DNA of 10,035 bases from positions 1 through 10,035 of the forward strand of contig DAOTCE010000065.1 in assembly GCA_035452965.1 (NCBI GenBank), given 5' to 3'. The notes beneath the pieces are model-generated. The model was given only the letters and a program-made list of their open reading frames with translations, was not told the DNA's origin and ran no database searches. Positions 5,818-10,035 of the stretch are shown in pieces. Both the position numbers and the translations under genes were made by a program. Each line of letters opens with the position of its first letter. Positions within the stretch are counted from its first letter, which is position 1. The stretch is from Candidatus Paceibacterota bacterium (GTDB lineage: Bacteria; Verrucomicrobiota; Verrucomicrobiia; Limisphaerales; UBA8199).

Positions 5818-8800
5818 ATGAAGAACACACTTCTGATTCCCCTCGTCGCAGTTGCCCTTCTGGGTCCCGACTCAATCCCCGCCGCCGATTCTCTCGAACA
5901 GGGCTTCGCGCACCCATCGGAATCCACCAAACCCTGGTGCTACTGGTACTGGATTACCGACAACATCTCACGCGAGGGCATCACCAAGGATCTCGAAGCG
6001 ATGCAGCGCGTCGGGATCAGTCAGGCCTTGATCGGGAACATCTACCTCGATGAGGTAAAGCACGGCACGGTGAAAGCACTTACCGAGGAATGGTGGGGCA
6101 TGATCGAACACGCCATCCGGGAGGGCGGCCGGGTTGGCGTGGATGTCGGCCTGTTCAATTGCCCTGGCTGGAGCCAGTCCGGCGGACCGTGGATCAAACC
6201 CGAGCAAGCAATGCGTTACCTGGTCAGCACCGAGCGCCGCGTTGCGGGCCCGCTTCGGTTCAGGGAGAAGTTGCCGGCGCCCCTCGAGCCGTTCCAGGAT
6301 GTCGCCGTGCTGGCGTTTCCCGCACCGCAGATGGACGGCAGCACGATTGCCGCCCATGGACCCCGCGTGGGCTGCAACCCGGCAGTAGATCGCCCCGAGC
6401 GCATGCTGGATGGCGACCGCAAATCGGCCGTTGTAATCCCCAAGGGAACAGCGCAGGGCGGAGCCTCTTTCACCGTGGACATCGAAGTGACGGAGCCATT
6501 CACCGCGCGCAGCCTGGTGCTGTATCCGGCTGAGATGCCATTCTCCGCCCAGTGCGAGTTGCAGGCTGCGGGCGAGGACGGCACGTTCCGCAAAGTTCGA
6601 CAGTTCCCGCTCGACCGCTCAAACACGAACATTCACGTCGGTTTCATGCCTTACGGGCCAGTAGCCGTCGTCTTCCCCGCGGAAACGGCGAAACGCTTTA
6701 GACTCATCTTCACCGAGCTTCGCAACAAAGGCGGGCTGGCCGAAATCGAGCTAACCGGCGCGGCGCGCGTCGAGCGGTTCGTCGAGAAGCAACTCGGCAA
6801 GATGCATCCCACACCGCTGCCGATGTGGGACACGTACCTCTGGCCCAAGCCGGCTGAGCCGGACTCGCCAGCCTTAACTGTAGCGCCCGACGCAGTAATC
6901 AACCTTAGCGACAAGATGGCCGCCGACGGCAGACTCAACTGGGACGTGCCGACAGGCGAATGGATAATACTTCGCACTGGTCTGACCCCAACCGGCATCC
7001 GGAACGCCCCCGCCTCACCCGAAGGCCAGGGCCTCGAAGTGGACAAGATGAACCGTGCCGCCGCCCAGGCCCATTTTGACGCCTTCATCGGGAAGCTCCT
7101 TCAGCGCATGCCGAAGACCGACCGCAAGGCCTTCAAGTATGTCATCGCCGACAGCTACGAAATGGGCTCGCAGAACTGGACTGACGGCTTCGACGAGTTG
7201 TTCCGCCAGCGCTACGGCTACGACCCGCGTCCGTGGCTCCCAGTGCTCAGTGGCCGGCTCGTCGGCGGGGCCGATCAATCCGAGCGGTTCCTTTGGGACC
7301 TGCGGCGGCTGGTGGCCGACCGCGTTGCCTACGACTACGTCGGCGGATTGCGCGACGCCTGCCACCGGCACGGACTCAAACTGTGGCTGGAGAACTACGG
7401 GCACTGGGGCTACCCGGCGGAGTTCCTCCAATACGGCGGTCAGGCCGACGAAGTGGGCGGCGAATTCTGGGCTACCGGCGAGCTGGGCAGCATCGAGCTG
7501 CGCTGCGCTGCTTCCGCGGCGCATACATACGGCAAACCCATCGTCCACGCCGAAGCCTTCACCAGCGGGGTGCTGTTCGAAAGCACCCCCTGGTCGCTCA
7601 AGCGCCGAGGCGATTGGGCACTCACCGAGGGCATCAACCATTGGGTGTTGCACGTTTACATTCACCAGCCGTGGGACGACCGCCGGCCCGGCGTGAATGC
7701 CTGGTTCAGCACCGAATTCAACCGCAACAACGCCTGGTTCGAGCAGGGCCGTGAGTTTATTGACTACTATCGCCGCTGCGATTTTCTGCTCCAAGAAGGC
7801 CATCACGTGGCAGACGTGGCCTACTTCATCGGCGAGGACACGCCGAAAATGACGGGTATCCGCAAACCCGCGCTGCCGCCGGGCTACAACTTCGACTACA
7901 TCAATGCCGAAGTGATCGAACGGAGGCTGAAGGTCAAGAACGGCCGCTTCGTCCTGCCGGACGGCATGTCCTATCGCCTACTGGTGCTGCCCGAATTGGA
8001 GAGCATGCGCCCCGAGTTACTGGCGAAGCTTCGTGAGCTTGTCCGAGCCGGCGGGAACATCCTCGGCCCCCCGCCCTCCCGCTCGCCGAGCCTGGAAGAT
8101 TATCCTCAATGCGACGTGCGGGTGCGGAACCTGGCCGCCGAATTGTGGGGCAAGCCCGTTCAGCCCGGCCCTGGCGATCCCTCAGGCCCCGCGCAACACC
8201 CATTTGGCAAGGGCCGTGTGTTCCGCGCCGCCGAACTCCAGCCAGTACTTGACGCGCTGGGTGTGCCTCCCGACTTCACCGGGCCCGACCCCAGGCAAAT
8301 TCTCTGGACCCACCGGTCCAGCCGGGAAGCCGAGATCTACTTCATCTCCAACCAGGGGGAACAGGCGGCTGCCACCGCGCCCACCTTTCGCGTACAGGGC
8401 AAAGAGCCGGAGCTTTGGGACGCCGTCAGCGGGCGAGTGGTGAAGCCTGCGGTGTTTGAGCTGACTAAAGCAGGAATACGGGTGCCCATTCAACTTGAAC
8501 CGCGAGGCTCATTGTTCGTTGTCTTCCGGGAACGGGTTGGGAAAACGCCGGCGGTGGCCCAAGTCAGCAGGAATAACGAGGTCATTCTAAGCACAGCACC
8601 CAACCCGGTTCAAACGCAAGCGTCCATGAACCACCGCAATGCCGTTAACAACTTCGGCATAACCGGTTGGGTCAAGCCCGCAGCCGACATCGCCTTGCCA
8701 GACGAAACAAATTCGGGGGTCTTCACCCACCTGCCCCGCAACGACGCCGTCGTCCCAGCCCACGGCGCGTCGGCTTTCTCCGACCCAACCCATGCCTGCG

Positions 8801-9783
8801 CTGGAATCTCCGCCGGACGCAATGGTGTTTGCGTTTATGAGCACTCGGGGGACTATTTTGCCCCCCTGCTTGTTTACCGGACGCCCCTCACCAACTGGAC
8901 GCACCTTGCCGTGGTTTATCAGGACAGCACCCCCAGTCTCTACCTTAACGGCAAGCCGGTCCGCCAGGGATTGAAGAGCCGCTTTACGGTCCATTCCGGT
9001 TTGAGTGTTGATCCGTCGGGCAGCGCGAGCTTCAAAGGCGACCTGGCCAGCTTCCGTGACTTCGGGCGGGCTCTTGATGTCGCGGAGATTGCCGAGTTGG
9101 CGAAGTCGCAGCCGCCCGCCGCTGCGGCCCTGCCGGCAATTGTCCTCGCCCGTGGGAAGAAACGGACGCTCGAAGCCGAAGTCTCCGCTCCCGGCCGCTA
9201 TGCAATCAAGTTCACGAATGGGCGGAGCCAGTCCCTCGAAGTTCCGGCCCTGCCTCCCCCCACTGAGATTCTTGGTCCCTGGATAGTGCATCTGCCCGAA
9301 AACATGGACGTCCCCACACAACTTGAATTGGACAAGCTCATGTCGTTGACGGATCATCCCAATGAATCCATCCGGTATTTCTCCGGCACGGCTACCTACA
9401 AATGCGCCTTCGAGCTCGCCGCCGACAGGCTGCAACACGGCCAGCGCCTCTGGCTGGAACTGGGCCGCGTCGAATCTCTGGCTGAAGTAATCCTAAACGG
9501 CAAACAGCTCGGTGTGCTTTGGAAGCCTCCCCTCAGTCTCGACCTCACGGACGCAGCCAAATCCGGTATGAACCAACTCGAGGTGCGTGTCACTGGCACC
9601 TGGCGCAACCGTCTCATCGGCGCTGCCAAGTATCCGGATGGCTTCCCCGGTGGTCGCATGCAATTCAAACCCTGGCTGGGCGTCAGCCTAAACCTGCGCC
9701 CGGACGAAGCTCCGCCTCCCTTCGGCCTGATCGGCCCCGTCCACCTCCGCACCACTTGGCGAGCCGAAATTGCGCCAAACTAG
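5818..9783 (+). CDS. Secreted GH106-type alpha-L-rhamnosidase with LamG-like insert
   Basis: This 1321-residue enzyme probably releases terminal L-rhamnose from plant or microbial polysaccharides or glycosides. Residues 1-23 form a signal peptide ending near IPAA. The mature N-terminus has KPWCYWYWITDNISREGI and DLEAMQRVGISQALIGNIY, characteristic of GH106. Candidate active-site or metal-binding acids sit in IADSYEMG (Glu448), LWLENYGHWG (Glu525) and VHAEAFTSG (Glu579); which ones are catalytic cannot be settled here. EGINHWVLHVYIHQPWDD is also typical of the family. Residues about 938-1098 form a LamG/concanavalin-like domain (FGITGWVKP, NWTHLAVVYQDSTPSLYLNG, FKGDLASFRDFGRALDVAEI). From about 1153 a GH2-type galactose-binding-like sandwich follows (YFSGTATYKCAFEL, VILNGKQLGVLWKPP). 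The start overlaps no gene and has only a weak ribosome site, so coupling with the URO-D-like gene 7 bases upstream is likely. The insertion upstream may affect its expression. Confidence 0.9.
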   Translation: MKNTLLIPLVAVALLGPDSIPAADSLEQGFAHPSESTKPWCYWYWITDNISREGITKDLEAMQRVGISQALIGNIYLDEVKHGTVKALTEEWWGMIEHAIREGGRVGVDVGLFNCPGWSQSGGPWIKPEQAMRYLVSTERRVAGPLRFREKLPAPLEPFQDVAVLAFPAPQMDGSTIAAHGPRVGCNPAVDRPERMLDGDRKSAVVIPKGTAQGGASFTVDIEVTEPFTARSLVLYPAEMPFSAQCELQAAGEDGTFRKVRQFPLDRSNTNIHVGFMPYGPVAVVFPAETAKRFRLIFTELRNKGGLAEIELTGAARVERFVEKQLGKMHPTPLPMWDTYLWPKPAEPDSPALTVAPDAVINLSDKMAADGRLNWDVPTGEWIILRTGLTPTGIRNAPASPEGQGLEVDKMNRAAAQAHFDAFIGKLLQRMPKTDRKAFKYVIADSYEMGSQNWTDGFDELFRQRYGYDPRPWLPVLSGRLVGGADQSERFLWDLRRLVADRVAYDYVGGLRDACHRHGLKLWLENYGHWGYPAEFLQYGGQADEVGGEFWATGELGSIELRCAASAAHTYGKPIVHAEAFTSGVLFESTPWSLKRRGDWALTEGINHWVLHVYIHQPWDDRRPGVNAWFSTEFNRNNAWFEQGREFIDYYRRCDFLLQEGHHVADVAYFIGEDTPKMTGIRKPALPPGYNFDYINAEVIERRLKVKNGRFVLPDGMSYRLLVLPELESMRPELLAKLRELVRAGGNILGPPPSRSPSLEDYPQCDVRVRNLAAELWGKPVQPGPGDPSGPAQHPFGKGRVFRAAELQPVLDALGVPPDFTGPDPRQILWTHRSSREAEIYFISNQGEQAAATAPTFRVQGKEPELWDAVSGRVVKPAVFELTKAGIRVPIQLEPRGSLFVVFRERVGKTPAVAQVSRNNEVILSTAPNPVQTQASMNHRNAVNNFGITGWVKPAADIALPDETNSGVFTHLPRNDAVVPAHGASAFSDPTHACAGISAGRNGVCVYEHSGDYFAPLLVYRTPLTNWTHLAVVYQDSTPSLYLNGKPVRQGLKSRFTVHSGLSVDPSGSASFKGDLASFRDFGRALDVAEIAELAKSQPPAAAALPAIVLARGKKRTLEAEVSAPGRYAIKFTNGRSQSLEVPALPPPTEILGPWIVHLPENMDVPTQLELDKLMSLTDHPNESIRYFSGTATYKCAFELAADRLQHGQRLWLELGRVESLAEVILNGKQLGVLWKPPLSLDLTDAAKSGMNQLEVRVTGTWRNRLIGAAKYPDGFPGGRMQFKPWLGVSLNLRPDEAPPPFGLIGPVHLRTTWRAEIAPN

Positions 9784-9834
9784 CCGGAGCCTGCGGCCAC
9801 CCTCTCCGAGCAATGCTGCCCCCAAATAGCAGGA

Positions 9835-9858
9835 AGGCGACTCCACTCGGAGTCGCCT
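9835..9858 (+). terminator. Perfect hairpin after the rhamnosidase gene
   Basis: A 10-bp perfect stem (aggcgactcc / ggagtcgcct) with a 4-base loop lies about 50 bases after the rhamnosidase stop. No T-tract follows, so it is a terminator candidate or 3'-end stabiliser rather than a classical intrinsic terminator. Confidence 0.45.
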
Positions 9859-9920
9859 GAACCTAACTAACCACCATTGCAAGGAACGCCAATATCATAA
9901 CCCAATGCCTATGTGCCGCA

Positions 9921-9938
9921 ATGGGGTGAACACCCCAT
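9921..9938. repeat. 8-bp inverted repeat (atggggtg / caccccat)
   Basis: Two perfect 8-base arms are separated by AA. The dyad size suits a dimeric regulator site, but no gene is visible next to it and chance cannot be excluded. The remaining non-coding sequence at 9784-10035 shows nothing else I can identify apart from the possible insertion-sequence edge. Confidence 0.3.
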
Positions 9939-9997
9939 ATCTCAATCGCAACCAGAGAGGTGCGGAGGCAGCACGCCCAGGGAGCCCTTCCCCCGAA

Positions 9998-10035
9998 AAA
10001 GTGGACACCGGATCTTGGGTCTGAGAGAAAGGCAA
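9998..10035 (+). mobile_element. Possible left edge of an insertion sequence (partial)
   Basis: The last bases read AAAAAGTGGACACCGGATC followed by a purine-rich GAGAGAAAGG at the window edge. A GTGGACACC-type terminus shortly followed by a ribosome-site-like purine run resembles the beginning of IS3-family elements with a transposase gene just inside. No transposase codon lies in the window, so this rests on motif resemblance alone. Confidence 0.25.

Noticed and set aside
4962..5930. 322-residue open frame on the - strand opposite the URO-D-like gene
   Set aside because: It mirrors conserved URO-D-like codons and crosses the integration junction and the rhamnosidase signal peptide; a shadow.
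7015..7806. 263-residue open frame on the - strand inside the rhamnosidase gene
   Set aside because: Antisense to the most conserved GH106 catalytic segments; no independent support.
8587..9438. 283-residue open frame on the - strand inside the rhamnosidase gene
   Set aside because: Antisense to the LamG-like and GH2-type domains, glycine/valine-rich shadow composition.
1..10035. CRISPR array or phage-defence island
   Set aside because: No regularly spaced repeats and no nuclease, toxin or restriction-modification gene could be recognised.

Overview
The window looks like the right-hand end of an integrated tailed-phage-type element (about 1-5000) sitting in a bacterial chromosome (about 5000-10035). 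Base composition is GC-rich throughout. The chromosomal part pairs a uroporphyrinogen-decarboxylase-like (URO-D-like) protein with a very large secreted GH106-type alpha-L-rhamnosidase. That combination is common in polysaccharide-degrading members of the Planctomycetes-Verrucomicrobia-Lentisphaerae group. The taxonomic reading is an inference; no rRNA or other marker gene is present.

Element, left to right. The first bases may hold the tail of an upstream head gene. Next, on the + strand, is a single reading frame that fuses an HK97-type prohead protease to a major capsid protein. It is followed by three consecutive strong hairpins, the last of which is an intrinsic terminator. From there to about 4965 everything lies on the - strand and is read from right to left: a large serine recombinase with a near-consensus promoter, a minimal ATP-dependent DNA ligase-like protein starting 3 bases after the recombinase stop, a decayed or frameshifted HTH gene with a complex palindrome in it, and a small HTH protein that runs convergently into the capsid terminator. 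No tail gene lies between the capsid gene and the integrase, so the element may be a capsid-forming satellite or a reduced prophage rather than a complete tailed phage.

Junction. The recombinase gene begins at the element edge. Directly across it, near 4985-5010, homology to a URO-D-like protein starts abruptly in mid-protein. The simplest reading is that the serine recombinase inserted the element into the URO-D-like gene and that this is one attachment-site half (attR or attL). The recombinase promoter overlaps this presumed junction, and its predicted transcription start falls almost on the first ATG.

Chromosomal part. The remaining C-terminal three quarters of the URO-D-like gene is followed after 7 bases by the 1321-residue GH106-like enzyme, which has a signal peptide, a LamG-like insert and a C-terminal GH2-type sugar-binding beta-sandwich. 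The two were probably one operon before the insertion. The last 250 bases are non-coding, with a perfect hairpin, a palindrome and, at the edge, what may be the beginning of an insertion sequence.
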